A stretch of DNA of 64,000 nucleotides from an uncultured Neptuniibacter sp. (GCF_947498015.1 NZ_CANMIR010000001.1:248001-312000), one strand, 5' to 3'. Counted from the stretch's first letter, positions 1 to 9,088 are shown. The notes: generated by a model not told the origin, from the letters alone. A program made the numbers and translations.

Positions 1-695
1 GTGCACCCGGAGGCTCTGAACTACCAACACGCGCACTGGCCTTCCCTTACGATCCTGCAGGGAGAGAGAATTTTCCCGAGTTACTCAGATCATTGACCGG
101 ATTCATTGACGACCAGATGCCTGAAGACCACCCTTTCAATGGGTTGAAAACGACTCCGCAGGGTGGCAACAAACCCGCCATCTGGACTCTTGGTTCCAGC
201 GATGGAAGTATCGACCTTGCCGCTGAGCTTGGCCTTGGCTTTGTATTAGCACTGTTTATTGGTACGCATGAGCGTCCGGCGGATATCATTGCCCGCTACC
301 GCAAGGCCTTTCGTCCTAGACCAGGCAGCTCTATTGAGACACCTCAGGCAGCCATCTCCAGTGCGGTAATCTGCGCAGGTACACAGGAGGAAGCGGAGCT
401 TTTAGCGGCCTCACATACATACTGGAAAGTGAACGCTTTCCGTCATGGGATCCGGGAGGGGATAAAACCCCCTGAAGAGTGTATGGATCTTTATAAAAAG
501 ATGTCGCCGACTGACCAGTCTTACTTTGATGAAACCCGTAATAGCATGATCACCGGTACACCGGAGCAGTGCCGGGAAGAGCTGGAAGCACAGGCGGATT
601 TCTACAAGGTCGATGAAGTGATTGCGGTTGCTGTAACCTATAGCTTTGAGAAACGTTGCCAGAGCTACACCCTGCTTGCAGAGGCATTCAGCTGA
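1..695 (+). CDS. LLM-class flavin-dependent oxidoreductase, C-terminal part
   Basis: This is the 3' end of a bacterial luciferase-like monooxygenase gene. The frame is open from base 3 with no stop, so the true start lies before the window. The first in-frame TTG at 93 is only an internal codon. About 230 residues are visible, including an APGGSE-like stretch at the left edge that resembles the LGRAPG region of the family, the segment with LGLGFVLALFIG, and a late ITGTPEQCREELE motif that is common in the MsnO8-like subgroup. These enzymes use FMNH2 and oxygen, but the substrate cannot be told. A double hairpin follows the stop codon. The family call is secure; the specific function is unknown. 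Confidence 0.85.
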   Translation, partial: APGGSELPTRALAFPYDPAGRENFPELLRSLTGFIDDQMPEDHPFNGLKTTPQGGNKPAIWTLGSSDGSIDLAAELGLGFVLALFIGTHERPADIIARYRKAFRPRPGSSIETPQAAISSAVICAGTQEEAELLAASHTYWKVNAFRHGIREGIKPPEECMDLYKKMSPTDQSYFDETRNSMITGTPEQCREELEAQADFYKVDEVIAVAVTYSFEKRCQSYTLLAEAFS

Positions 696-715
696 TAGGG
701 TACACCAGATAAAAA

Positions 716-777
716 GAAACCCCGCAGCGATGCGAGGTTTCTAAAAAATAAAAACCACCCTTTCAGGTGGTTTTTTT
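716..777. terminator. Tandem intrinsic terminators, second one bidirectional
   Basis: Two hairpins lie between the convergent oxidoreductase and panD genes. The first (716-741) has an 11-bp stem with one mismatch and a GCGA loop. The second (751-774) pairs AAAACCACC with GGTGGTTTT and is followed by T residues on the plus strand. On the minus strand it is followed by a long T-rich stretch, so it can end panD transcription as well. Confidence 0.8.
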
Positions 778-787
778 AAAATCTTGG

Positions 788-1222
788 TCAGATATCTTTT
801 GGCTGAACAGGGATAGCCTGTTTCATACCTGTCAGTACATTGCGCTGATGAAGTTCTTCATCAGTTGCACCAACACCGCCATCTGCCTTGGCATTTTCGA
901 AATAGCACAACGTAGGCTGGTGCTCGTCCGCTTCTTTTTCGTCCAACTGGACATAAGAAGCGATGATCAGCAGGTCACCTTTGCTTGCTTTGTGCGCTGC
1001 CGCGCCATTAACAGAGATGATTCCACTGTTATCTTCTGCACGGATTGCATATGTAGTGAAGCGTTCACCATTGTTGATGTTATAAATATGAATCAATTCA
1101 TATTCACGAATGCCTGATTTATCAAGCAATACACCATCGATTGCACATGAACCTTCGTAGTGCAGTTCTGCATGAGTTACCGTGACCCGGTGCAGCTTAC
1201 ACTTCAAGAATGTCTGCAGCAT
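788..1222 (-). CDS. panD: Aspartate 1-decarboxylase precursor
   Basis: PanD converts L-aspartate to beta-alanine for pantothenate and coenzyme A synthesis. It is made as a pro-enzyme that cleaves itself at Gly24-Ser25, and Ser25 becomes the pyruvoyl cofactor. The YEGSCAID motif with G24-S25 is present at the expected place, and the early [11 protein letters not shown] and later NGAAAH segments also match the family. The protein has 144 residues against about 126 in E. coli. The surplus is a C-terminal tail of roughly 18 residues after the conserved core. The ATG at 1222 has an AGGA sequence 10 bases upstream. The gene stands alone, with an unusually long structured upstream region. Confidence 0.95.
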   Translation of the reverse strand: MLQTFLKCKLHRVTVTHAELHYEGSCAIDGVLLDKSGIREYELIHIYNINNGERFTTYAIRAEDNSGIISVNGAAAHKASKGDLLIIASYVQLDEKEADEHQPTLCYFENAKADGGVGATDEELHQRNVLTGMKQAIPVQPKDI

Positions 1223-1251
1223 AGACTAAAATCCTGCGTTTGCTCATCTGT

Positions 1252-1440
1252 ACCAGATTACTCTGGTTTCCCCCTTTCGCCACTCAACCATAGTCCGATA
1301 AACAATAGTTTTATCGACTTCAGTTGTGAGGCACATAACGCCACACTTATCAGTAGATGGCTCAGTATGAACCTGATAACCCATCTGAAGTGTGCTTTCT
1401 TTCTATACCGGCATCTCAACCAGCTTTGTTGCGGCGCACA
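1252..1440 (-). promoter_or_regulatory. Candidate structured leader RNA of panD
   Basis: Paired segments, in plus coordinates: 1252-1257 with 1262-1267 (6 bp, loop GTAA on the minus strand, a GNRA tetraloop); 1296-1302 with 1310-1316 (7 bp); 1317-1323 with 1385-1391 (7 bp), enclosing 1326-1332 with 1340-1346 (6 of 7 bp) and 1347-1353 with 1373-1379 (7 bp); and 1391-1395 with 1436-1440 (5 bp), around a smaller stem. The inner helices abut each other with no spacer, forming a compact three-way junction, and the hairpin at 1296-1316 abuts its closing helix. ATGG at 1357-1360 can also pair with CCAT at 1381-1384. The minus strand is preferred because of the GNRA loop and a plausible upstream promoter. 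The base pairing is seen; the regulatory role is inferred. Confidence 0.5.
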
Positions 1441-1512
1441 TATTACTAAAAAACGTTCAGAATATTAACCAAACATTGATTAAATTGTATTCATACGACA
1501 CAAAGGGCGGCT

Positions 1513-1540
1513 ATTCTACCATCATCTACTGAAAATTTAA
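1513..1540 (-). promoter_or_regulatory. Possible sigma-70 promoter for panD
   Basis: Read on the minus strand, TTAAAT (1540-1535) is separated by 16 bases from TAGAAT (1518-1513). Initiation near 1505 would give panD a leader of about 280 bases that contains the whole structured region. The rest of the 1223-1723 gap, about 1541-1723, is AT-rich. Apart from a possible metH promoter I see no gene or known riboswitch in it. Confidence 0.35.
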
Positions 1541-1640
1541 GAGGGAAAACACCTATTCTTTAGATCAAAGCACTCCTAAATCCCTGATGTTAATAGCATC
1601 CAGGTTTTAATGGTCAAATTGAAACTGACTCATCAAGACA

Positions 1641-1669
1641 TTAACTTTACTCACTCCCTTTCTTAACTA
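1641..1669 (+). promoter_or_regulatory. Possible weak promoter for metH
   Basis: TTAACT at 1641-1646 and TAACTA at 1664-1669 are 17 bases apart, about 55 bases before the metH GTG. The match is weak. No convincing MetR box and no cobalamin riboswitch motif was found nearby. Confidence 0.25.
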
Positions 1670-1723
1670 ATTGATTTACAATACCCATCTTAATTTTGTA
1701 GTCGCTGATTCAGGTATTCCACT

Positions 1724-4700
1724 GTGACAGATAAAACCTTGACCGAAACGCTTTCAGAAAGCTTAAAAAACCGCATCATGATTTTGGATGGTGGCATGGG
1801 CACCATGATCCAGGATTACAAACTTGAAGAGGCGGATTACCGTGGTGAGCGCTTTGCTGACTGGCATATTGAAGTCAAAGGTAACAATGACCTTCTGGTT
1901 CTGTCCAAGCCGGACATCATCAGAGCGATCCACAAAGAATACCTGCTGGCTGGTGCAGATATCATAGAGACCAACACGTTCAATGCCACTCAGATCGCTA
2001 TGGCGGATTATGAGATGGAATCACTGAGCCGTGAAATCAACGTTGAAGCTGCAAAGCTTGCTCGACAGGCCTGTGATGAAGTAACCGCAGAAACACCCGA
2101 GCGGCCACGCTATGTAGCAGGTGTGCTCGGCCCAACAAACCGCACCTGCTCCATCTCACCTGATGTCAATGATCCCGCATTCCGTAATGTCAGTTTCAAT
2201 GAACTCGTAGAGGCCTATACAGAATCAATAGACGGTTTGATCGAGGGTGGCTCCGATATCATTTTGATTGAAACCATCTTCGATACGCTGAATGCCAAAG
2301 CAGCGATCTATGCGGTTGAAACCTATTTTGAAGAGAACCAGATCCGTTTACCGGTCATGATCTCAGGTACGATAACCGATGCATCGGGCCGTACACTTTC
2401 CGGTCAGACAACCGAGGCATTCTGGAACTCGGTGCGTCACGCCAAGCCGATCTCAGTCGGCCTGAACTGTGCCCTGGGTCCTAAAGAGCTGCGTCAATAT
2501 GTAGAAGAGCTGTCACGCATATCTGAAACATTTGTCTCAGCTCACCCCAATGCGGGTCTGCCAAATGCCTTTGGAGGTTATGATGAAACTCCAGAGCAGA
2601 TGGCTACCGAGATCAGTGAATGGGCACAATCCGGTTTCCTGAACATCATCGGTGGCTGCTGTGGCACCACACCTGCACATATTAAAGCGATGTGTGCCGC
2701 TGCAGAGAAAGCGGCTCCCCGACAGTTGCCTGAGATTCCGGTCGGGTGCCGTCTCTCAGGCCTGGAACCGATGAATATCGGTGAAAGCACCCTGTTTGTT
2801 AACGTTGGTGAACGTACCAACGTAACAGGTTCGGCTATGTTTAAACGCCTTATCAAAGAGCAGGATTACGAAACTGCGCTGGATGTAGCACGTCAACAGG
2901 TCGAAAACGGCGCCCAGATTATCGACATTAACATGGACGAAGGGATGCTGGATGCCCATGCGGCCATGGTTAAATTCCTCAATCTGATCGCATCAGAACC
3001 CGATATCGCTTGTGTACCCATCATGATCGACTCCTCAAAGTGGGATGTAATCGAAGCGGGTCTGCAATGCATTCAGGGTAAAGGGATCGTTAACTCTATC
3101 AGCCTGAAAGAGGGCGAAGAGAATTTCATCGAGCAGGCGAAGAAACTCCGCCGCTACGGTGCCGCCGTTGTTGTAATGGCCTTCGATGAAGCCGGTCAGG
3201 CGGATACCTATGAACGCAAAATTGAGATCTGTGAGCGTTCATACCGCGTACTGGTTGATAAAGTCGGTTACCCTGCTGAAGATATCATCTTTGACCCGAA
3301 TATCTTTGCCGTCGCAACCGGCATTGAAGAGCACAATAATTACGCAGTCGATTTCATTCAGGCCACCGGCTGGATTAAAAAGAACCTGCCCTACGCCAAG
3401 ATCTCAGGCGGCGTGTCTAACGTCTCTTTCTCCTTCCGTGGTAACAACCCGGTTCGAGAAGCGATCCACTGTGTATTCCTCTACCATGCTATTCAGCAGG
3501 GTATGGATATGGGTATCGTCAACGCCGGCCAGCTGGCTATCTACGATGATCTGCCTGAAGAGCTGCGTCTTGCCGTTGAGGATGTCATTCAGAACACCCG
3601 CGATGATGGTACAGAGCGCCTGCTCGATATTGCTGAAAAATATCGCGGGGACGGTACTCAGCAGGAGGACACCAAAACTCAGGAGTGGCGCAGCTGGGAG
3701 GTAAACAAACGCCTCGAGCATGCGCTGGTAAAAGGCATTACCGAATTTATCGAAGAGGATACCGAAGAAGCTCGCCAGAACCATGAACGCCCACTTCACG
3801 TCATTGAAGGTCCGTTGATGGATGGAATGAGCGTCGTCGGTGACCTGTTTGGTGCGGGTAAAATGTTCCTTCCCCAGGTCGTGAAATCGGCCCGCGTAAT
3901 GAAAAAAGCGGTCGCCTACCTGATGCCGTTTATTGAAGAGGAGAAGGATGGCGCAAGCCAATCGAACGGCAAGATTGTCATGGCGACCGTTAAAGGTGAT
4001 GTGCACGACATCGGCAAAAACATTGTGGGTGTGGTTCTACAGTGTAACAACTATGAGATCATCGATCTTGGAGTCATGGTCCCTGCAGAAACAATCCTGC
4101 GAACAGCACGCGAAGAGAACGCTGATCTTATCGGACTCTCAGGCCTGATCACCCCCTCACTGGATGAGATGGTACACGTTGCTAAAGAGATGGAACGCCA
4201 AGAGTTCAATATCCCGTTGCTGATTGGCGGTGCAACAACATCCAAAGCACACACTGCCGTGAAGATCGATCCTGGCTACCACCGCGATCAGGTTGTTCAT
4301 GTCACTAACGCTTCCCGTGCGGTAAATGTAGCTTCAAACCTACTGGGTGAGAAAAAAGCCGCCTATGTAAAAGAGATTCAGGAAGAGTACGAAGCGGTAC
4401 GTGAACGTCATGCTGCACGCATGACGGATAAACGCCGCGTTACGCTGGAAGCTGCTCGCGAGAACAAGTTTAAAATTGAGTGGGACAACTACCAGCCCCC
4501 CGCTCCTCTGCAACCAGGCATCCATGTATTTGATGAGATCTCATTGAGCGATATTCTTGAGTACTTCGACTGGACGCCATTCTTCCACTCATGGGAGCTG
4601 GCAGGCCGTTATCCGCGCATTCTCAATGATGAAATCATCGGCGAAGAAGCGACTAAGCTGTTTGAAGATGCACAGGTGATGTTGCGAAAACTGGTCGATG

Positions 4701-5428
4701 AGAAGCTACTGACAGCCAAAGCGGTGGTGGGAATCTTCCCGGCTAATACAATCAATCATGATGACATTGAGCTCTACACCGACGAAAGCCGGTCAGAGGT
4801 CCTGATGCAGCTGCATCACCTGCGACAGCAAACTGAAAAGGTCGCAGGTAAAGCGCATATGTGTCTGTCTGATTTTGTGGCTCCGAAAGAATCCGGAAAA
4901 CAGGATCATCTTGGTGCTTTCGCGGTGACCGCGGGCCATGGTTGTGATGAACTGGTTGCCAAGTATGATGCCGACCATGACGACTACAACGCGATTATGG
5001 TAAAAGCGCTGGCTGATCGCTTTGCAGAAGCACTCGCTGAGATGATGCATGATAAAGTCCGTAAAGAGATCTGGGGTTATGCAACAGATGAGCAGTTGAG
5101 TAACGATGAGCTGATTGCGGAGAAATACAAAGGTATCCGCCCGGCTCCCGGTTATCCAGCCTGCCCTGAACACACGGAAAAAGGTCTGCTATGGAAGTTA
5201 TTAGATGTTGAAAACAACACCGGCATGACTCTGACTGATGCTTATGCCATGTTGCCAACCGCAGCAGTGAGCGGTTTCTACTTCAGTCATCCTGAATCGC
5301 AGTATTTCGGTGTTGCCAAGATCAGTGAAGATCAGGTGGAGAGTTACGCAAAACGTAAAGGAATGGAGATGAAAGAAGCTGAACGCTGGCTTGCGCCTAA
5401 TCTGGGTTATGAACCTGAAGAGGGCTAA
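1724..5428 (+). CDS. metH: Cobalamin-dependent methionine synthase
   Basis: MetH transfers a methyl group from methyltetrahydrofolate through cob(I)alamin to homocysteine, giving methionine. At 1234 residues it is full length (E. coli has 1227). The four modules are in order. The homocysteine domain carries zinc ligands Cys249, Cys312 and Cys313 in NCALG and [10 protein letters not shown]. The pterin domain follows near residues 350-620. The B12 domain has DVHDIGKN with the cobalt-ligand His761. The C-terminal AdoMet reactivation domain has [12 protein letters not shown]. The start is a GTG at 1724, giving MTDKTLTE. The gene is monocistronic and ends in a strong terminator. MetZ, encoded further along the window, can supply the homocysteine. 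Confidence 0.98.
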   Translation: MTDKTLTETLSESLKNRIMILDGGMGTMIQDYKLEEADYRGERFADWHIEVKGNNDLLVLSKPDIIRAIHKEYLLAGADIIETNTFNATQIAMADYEMESLSREINVEAAKLARQACDEVTAETPERPRYVAGVLGPTNRTCSISPDVNDPAFRNVSFNELVEAYTESIDGLIEGGSDIILIETIFDTLNAKAAIYAVETYFEENQIRLPVMISGTITDASGRTLSGQTTEAFWNSVRHAKPISVGLNCALGPKELRQYVEELSRISETFVSAHPNAGLPNAFGGYDETPEQMATEISEWAQSGFLNIIGGCCGTTPAHIKAMCAAAEKAAPRQLPEIPVGCRLSGLEPMNIGESTLFVNVGERTNVTGSAMFKRLIKEQDYETALDVARQQVENGAQIIDINMDEGMLDAHAAMVKFLNLIASEPDIACVPIMIDSSKWDVIEAGLQCIQGKGIVNSISLKEGEENFIEQAKKLRRYGAAVVVMAFDEAGQADTYERKIEICERSYRVLVDKVGYPAEDIIFDPNIFAVATGIEEHNNYAVDFIQATGWIKKNLPYAKISGGVSNVSFSFRGNNPVREAIHCVFLYHAIQQGMDMGIVNAGQLAIYDDLPEELRLAVEDVIQNTRDDGTERLLDIAEKYRGDGTQQEDTKTQEWRSWEVNKRLEHALVKGITEFIEEDTEEARQNHERPLHVIEGPLMDGMSVVGDLFGAGKMFLPQVVKSARVMKKAVAYLMPFIEEEKDGASQSNGKIVMATVKGDVHDIGKNIVGVVLQCNNYEIIDLGVMVPAETILRTAREENADLIGLSGLITPSLDEMVHVAKEMERQEFNIPLLIGGATTSKAHTAVKIDPGYHRDQVVHVTNASRAVNVASNLLGEKKAAYVKEIQEEYEAVRERHAARMTDKRRVTLEAARENKFKIEWDNYQPPAPLQPGIHVFDEISLSDILEYFDWTPFFHSWELAGRYPRILNDEIIGEEATKLFEDAQVMLRKLVDEKLLTAKAVVGIFPANTINHDDIELYTDESRSEVLMQLHHLRQQTEKVAGKAHMCLSDFVAPKESGKQDHLGAFAVTAGHGCDELVAKYDADHDDYNAIMVKALADRFAEALAEMMHDKVRKEIWGYATDEQLSNDELIAEKYKGIRPAPGYPACPEHTEKGLLWKLLDVENNTGMTLTDAYAMLPTAAVSGFYFSHPESQYFGVAKISEDQVESYAKRKGMEMKEAERWLAPNLGYEPEEG

Positions 5429-5449
5429 CGACCTCCTCCTGCTAAAACC

Positions 5450-5483
5450 ATAAAAGCCGAACAGGTTACTGTTCGGCTTTTAT
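5450..5483 (+). terminator. Intrinsic terminator after metH
   Basis: ATAAAAGCCGAACAG pairs perfectly with CTGTTCGGCTTTTAT around a GTTA loop. The T-rich 3' arm serves as the uridine tract, and the A-rich 5' arm would let it also work on the opposite strand. Confidence 0.9.
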
Positions 5484-5573
5484 GTAATCAGTGACAATCC
5501 TCTTAACTTACTTTTTAAACCCTCTTAGGCTGAGTAGTTTCCCACGATCCAATCAAGTAACAGATTACCTCTG

Positions 5574-6062
5574 TTAACGCCGTTTGATACCGATCACCCT
5601 GCCAATTTTGCTTGGCTTACTAAGAGTCTTCTGCAACTCGGATAACAGCTTAATTTGAGTGACGACCGGCTCTGGAAATTCACAGCTCTTTCGCACACTC
5701 AGGTCAACACACATCACCATCTGTTCAATAGTTGATGCCAGATACTCACTCCCATCGGGGGCCTTCGCATACATCTCCATATACAGATGCATCCGTTTAT
5801 GATCATGATCCAGCAGCTGTGCCCTGACTTCGACCGGCTGATCAAGCACCACCTCATTGTCGTAGGTGATATGATTCTCAAGGACCATCCAGGAGATCTC
5901 AGTTGCTTTTGTTACCTCTTCGCTGAGCCCCAGATCTGCAACCAGCTGCTCCCCCGCTTTATCAAAAATAAGCACATAGTAGGCGACATTCATATGGTTA
6001 TTATAATCCAGCCACTCTGCCTTAATCCGGGTTTGGTAAATTACACCTGCGCGGTTTTCCAT
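5574..6062 (-). CDS. Acyl-CoA thioesterase, 4-hydroxybenzoyl-CoA thioesterase type hotdog fold
   Basis: The protein is predicted to be a soluble single-hotdog thioesterase of about 162 residues that hydrolyses an acyl-CoA. The N-terminal motif W-L-D-Y-N-N-H-M-N places a catalytic Asp and the helix start as in YbgC/4HBT relatives. The form DYNNHMNVAYY is typical of thioesterases found near carnitine metabolism genes in proteobacteria. The ATG at 6062 was chosen because AGGGA lies 7 bases before it, whereas an upstream ATG pair at 6095 has no such site. No carnitine genes lie nearby, so the substrate is unknown. The gene is divergent from the metallo-hydrolase gene. Confidence 0.75.
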   Translation of the reverse strand: MENRAGVIYQTRIKAEWLDYNNHMNVAYYVLIFDKAGEQLVADLGLSEEVTKATEISWMVLENHITYDNEVVLDQPVEVRAQLLDHDHKRMHLYMEMYAKAPDGSEYLASTIEQMVMCVDLSVRKSCEFPEPVVTQIKLLSELQKTLSKPSKIGRVIGIKRR

Positions 6063-6206
6063 TGCTCGATCCCTAGTACAAAAATAACCCATCAATAGTA
6101 GCGTTGATATCGATCAGATCCAATGCAAGCTGACTCAATTTGATTTAGACAATGGGCTCACAACTCACCTATCCTGAGATAATAGTATCGACATACGGAG
6201 AGTGGG

Positions 6207-7073
6207 ATGACGACCGAACAGGTAGAAGCATTCTATGATGGTACAACAGGCTCAATTAGCTACGTAGTCTATGACCCTGAGAGCCAGATCGGTGCAATTA
6301 TCGATCCGGTAATGGGCTTTATCCAGAAACGGGGACAGTTAGATCCTCAAGGGGCTGATGCGCTGATCGAGTGGATCGTAAGCAGAGATCTACAGATCGA
6401 ATGGATATTAGAAACTCACGTTCATGCCGACCACGTAACTGCAGCCAGTTACCTCAAAGATCAGTTGGGTGGGCAACTCGGCATTGGCAGTGAAGTAACC
6501 AAAGTGCAGCAAACCTTTGCGAAAATCTTCGGGCTTGAAGGTGCGATCGCCTGTGATGGCAGTCAGTTTGACCGGCTGTTCAAACATCTCGACACGTTTT
6601 CAATTGGTACGCTAAAAGCACAGGTGTTACATACCCCCGGGCATACACCTGCCTGCATATCCTACCTGATTGGTAACTCAGCGTTTGTGGGTGACACCCT
6701 GTTTATGCCGGATGTAGGTACGGCTCGGTGTGATTTCCCGGGTGGATCGGCTGCACAACTTTTCCACTCGGTTCAAGCCCTCTATCAATTATCTCTGGGG
6801 ACTCAGCTCTATACCTGCCACGATTACCCACCTGAGAACCAACGCTCCTGGCAGAGCAGAAGTTCAGTTGCTGAACAACAGCAGATCAACATACACCTGA
6901 AAGCCGGAACAACCGAAGCCGATTTTCTCGCTTTGAGGCAAAAGAGAGATGAAACACTGGATCTACCCGATCTGATGCTGCCCTCTGTTCAACTCAATAT
7001 TAATGCAGGCAAGCCATCTGAGGTGACCGAGGGAGAGACCGCCTTCCTTAAAATCCCTCTGAACTATTTTTAA
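6207..7073 (+). CDS. MBL-fold hydrolase, persulfide dioxygenase-like
   Basis: This metallo-beta-lactamase-fold protein has 288 residues. It carries THVHADH (His71, His73, Asp75, His76), the later ligand in HTPGHTPA (His146), and GDTLFMPDVGTARCDFPGG, the signature of the ETHE1/Blh group. Members of that group oxidise glutathione persulfide with one mononuclear iron and help detoxify sulfide. The overall match is to the bacterial type of about 290 residues without a fused rhodanese domain. A GGAGAG ribosome site precedes the ATG. No sulfide:quinone reductase or rhodanese gene is adjacent, so the persulfide role is inferred from the family. Confidence 0.8.
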   Translation: MTTEQVEAFYDGTTGSISYVVYDPESQIGAIIDPVMGFIQKRGQLDPQGADALIEWIVSRDLQIEWILETHVHADHVTAASYLKDQLGGQLGIGSEVTKVQQTFAKIFGLEGAIACDGSQFDRLFKHLDTFSIGTLKAQVLHTPGHTPACISYLIGNSAFVGDTLFMPDVGTARCDFPGGSAAQLFHSVQALYQLSLGTQLYTCHDYPPENQRSWQSRSSVAEQQQINIHLKAGTTEADFLALRQKRDETLDLPDLMLPSVQLNINAGKPSEVTEGETAFLKIPLNYF

Positions 7074-7145
7074 CCCTCACTCGTTAAGGCTCCGTTCCAG
7101 CATCTCTGTTATGCTGAAACAAACACGAATATGGAAATTGACACC

Positions 7146-7913
7146 ATGAAACATTCCTATTTTATTGCTGTAACCATAGCTTCGATGATCGCCGCCGCCC
7201 CACTTCATGCAGGGTGGGCCGATAAGTTAAAAGAAGCGGTACAGGATGAAGAACTCCAAAAGCAGGTGATCGGTACTGCAGTTGGTAGCTCAACCACCAG
7301 CACAACATCGCTGGATACACAAACACTGATCGATGGTTTAAAAGAAGCGCTCGAGGTAGGGAGTAAGCGTGCTATTTCTGAGATCAGCCAGCCGGGGGGC
7401 TATCTCGATAATCAACAGATCCGTATCCCGCTCCCTGATGGAATTGATGACGTCGCCTCACTACTCAGAAAATATGGCCTTGAGCAACAGGTTGATCAGT
7501 TTGAAGAGAGCATGAACCGTGCTGCAGAAAAAGCCGCCCCGCAAGCAACTGACCTGATCGTCAATGCTGTCAAAGAGATGACATTTGAAGATGCAAAAAA
7601 GATCTACGAAGGTGCTGATGATTCAGCCACGGAGTATTTTAAATCTAAAACCTCCGATCAGCTCCGCGCCTTATTCCAACCCAGCGTCAAAGAGTCACTT
7701 GGCGAAGTAGGTGCAACCCGCTACTACAGTGAACTGGCGGGGGAAGCTAAAGATATACCGTTTGTCGGAGATAAGGTCAATGTAGACCTCGACAGCTATG
7801 TTACCGAAGAGGCACTGAATGGTCTGTTCACCATGCTGGCTGCTGAGGAAAAAAGAATTCGCGAAAACCCGGCGGCGCGAACGACAGATCTTCTGAAAAA
7901 AGTATTTAATTAA
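7146..7913 (+). CDS. DUF4197 family protein with signal peptide
   Basis: The protein of about 255 residues starts with a typical signal sequence (MKHSYFIAVTIASMIAAAPLHA) and is probably exported to the periplasm. The mature part is helical, with the pattern LKEALEVGSKRAISEISQPGGYL and later repeated amphipathic helices seen in DUF4197 proteins, whose function is unknown. The ATG at 7146 is preferred over 7131 because the signal sequence begins there and the extra residues MEIDT add nothing conserved. The gene appears to stand alone between two intergenic gaps and ends before a bidirectional terminator. Confidence 0.75.
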   Translation: MKHSYFIAVTIASMIAAAPLHAGWADKLKEAVQDEELQKQVIGTAVGSSTTSTTSLDTQTLIDGLKEALEVGSKRAISEISQPGGYLDNQQIRIPLPDGIDDVASLLRKYGLEQQVDQFEESMNRAAEKAAPQATDLIVNAVKEMTFEDAKKIYEGADDSATEYFKSKTSDQLRALFQPSVKESLGEVGATRYYSELAGEAKDIPFVGDKVNVDLDSYVTEEALNGLFTMLAAEEKRIRENPAARTTDLLKKVFN

Positions 7914-8059
7914 GCAAGCTGCGAATACGCGGTATAAATTACTGAGGTATACCCGATCAGTTTTACATCATGGTCTTGTGCAATCGGGTTCGTCTGGCTC
8001 ACCCTGAGGCTTTATTAACGAGCAATAGCCAATGTATCTCCCCCTTGGCACAAACGAAA

Positions 8060-8088
8060 ACGGAGGCGTCACAGCCTCCGTCTTTTTT
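8060..8088. terminator. Intrinsic terminator between convergent genes
   Basis: ACGGAGGC (8060-8067) pairs with GCCTCCGT (8074-8081) around a 6-base loop and is followed by C and six T on the plus strand. It closes the DUF4197 gene and may also serve the DUF3622 gene opposite. Confidence 0.85.
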
Positions 8089-8104
8089 ATCACTTAAGAG
8101 TCAC

Positions 8105-8365
8105 TCAGAGATCATCATCAGTAGGGAGTTCACTTTCTGCCCGCTGCTCACGTTTCTCTGCTTTGCGTTTATTACGCTCTATCTGCTGCTCCATAAACTG
8201 CTTTAGCTCAGCTTTTGCCCACGCCTTAGCTTCATCTTCGGAGGCAAAACCATCCTGGCGTTTTGAAACAACAACCTTTCGCGCACTCGCCTGTCGCAAA
8301 ATTTCAGCTGACCAGGTTTCGCCCTCAGCGATTACCTGAAAATCGTATTTCTTACCTTTGGCCAT
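8105..8365 (-). CDS. DUF3622 family small protein
   Basis: This small protein of 86 residues matches the DUF3622 pattern: MAKGKKYDFQVIAEG, then WSAEILRQASARKVVVSKRQ, then DGFASEDEAKAWA. The N-terminal half looks like a beta sheet with one helix. The C-terminal third is a very basic and acidic helix (QIERNKRKAEKREQR) followed by an acidic tail. The ATG at 8365 is chosen over an adjacent TTG because AGGA lies 9 bases upstream. The function is unknown. The basic tail could bind nucleic acid, but that is only a guess. Confidence 0.75.
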   Translation of the reverse strand: MAKGKKYDFQVIAEGETWSAEILRQASARKVVVSKRQDGFASEDEAKAWAKAELKQFMEQQIERNKRKAEKREQRAESELPTDDDL

Positions 8366-8531
8366 CAATAATTCCTGAAGGTATCTTTAAAACGCCGCAT
8401 TCTATCACGACTGGCCGAGTCTGAAGACAGATTTATTATCTCTGTTTCATCTCTTCTCCTTTTGCTGAGTAGCCTGACTCCCCGCTACAGTTTAAAATAG
8501 AGTGCATTCAAATAATGGCTTAAGAGTGATC

Positions 8532-8951
8532 ATGAAATCTGTAGACGTTGACACACCTACTACCCCAGAGTCAGAAACTAATCAGACCAAAAATGGCTTT
8601 CTGGCCCTCGTTTCAAAGCTATGCTTTGACGAAAAGCTGCCTATCCGATTCATGTATAAAACAGTACCTGAACACCTAAACGATACTGGCTGGAGAATGT
8701 TCACCGGATACGAAACTGAAGAGTTTCTGGAAGATGAGCTTTCTAACCTACTCCCTGTCCCCGTTGAGAAAATGTGCCAGTTGGATCCCTCTATGACTGA
8801 ACTCGTAACATATAACGCGGGGACTGTCTGGGAGCGCGCACCTGAAAGCGAAGGTTGGGAGCGCGTACATGATTATCGCATTCCCTCTCCGAAGGTCGAT
8901 GTTGAGATAACAAACGATGTTGATCGATTCAAAGTAGGACCGGACGAATAA
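8532..8951 (+). CDS. DUF2185 domain protein
   Basis: A protein of 139 residues whose central part, GWRMFTGYETEEFLEDELS followed by a DP-containing stretch, fits the DUF2185 fold. That domain is also catalogued among immunity-protein folds (Imm33 type). No toxin gene, Rhs repeat or secretion gene is nearby, so a role in immunity is not supported here. The ATG at 8532 was chosen, with AAGAG just upstream; a GTG at 8502 would add ten unconserved residues. It appears monocistronic, about 140 bases ahead of the heat-shock gene on the same strand. Confidence 0.65.
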   Translation: MKSVDVDTPTTPESETNQTKNGFLALVSKLCFDEKLPIRFMYKTVPEHLNDTGWRMFTGYETEEFLEDELSNLLPVPVEKMCQLDPSMTELVTYNAGTVWERAPESEGWERVHDYRIPSPKVDVEITNDVDRFKVGPDE

Positions 8952-8966
8952 TTTTTATTAGCTACG

Positions 8967-8995
8967 CTTGAATTCTCATCAAGCGACATTATCTA
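8967..8995 (+). promoter_or_regulatory. Possible promoter of the small heat-shock gene
   Basis: CTTGAA at 8967-8972 is followed after 14 bases by CATTAT, a partial sigma-32 pattern. The same bases read as TTGAAT-16-TATCTA give a sigma-70 pattern. Either would start a transcript just ahead of the folded leader of the Hsp20 gene. Confidence 0.35.
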
Positions 8996-9002
8996 TCTAG
9001 GT

Positions 9003-9088
9003 AACAAGCGCTCAGGAGAGGCTTGTTGAAGCGCCCGCTCAATATGAGGGGCTCCTTAATTGATATATTGCTTGATGAGGATATACCT
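9003..9088 (+). promoter_or_regulatory. ROSE-like RNA thermometer of the Hsp20 gene
   Basis: The leader can form three hairpins. AACAAGC (9003-9009) pairs with GCTTGTT (9021-9027). GCCC and CTC (9033-9040) pair with GAG and GGGC (9046-9052), with one bulged G. The last hairpin covers the ribosome site: TATATTGCTT (9064-9073) faces AGGATATA (9078-9085). TTGCT opposite AGGA is the hallmark of ROSE elements, which hide the Shine-Dalgarno sequence at low temperature and melt with heat. Location directly before an ibpA-like start is as expected for this class. The call rests on motif and position, not on a covariance search. Confidence 0.65.

Noticed and set aside
767-1117. Plus-strand ORF of 116 codons opposite panD
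   Set aside because: It is antisense to a clear panD and its translation looks like a shadow with no family features.
1317-1391. tRNA-like cloverleaf or TPP riboswitch on the plus strand (GAACCTGAT at 1369-1377)
   Set aside because: The 7-bp outer helix recalls an acceptor stem, but there is no D-arm/T-arm pattern or GGTTCRANTCC. The thi-box needs CTGAGA and GCGTAGGGA partners, which are missing.
1223-1723. Cobalamin or SAH riboswitch upstream of metH
   Set aside because: No B12-box sequence and no SAH-riboswitch consensus was found; the structured part lies far from metH and fits the panD strand better.
3404-4006. Minus-strand ORF of 200 codons inside metH
   Set aside because: It lies opposite highly conserved metH codons and has no ribosome site or family features.
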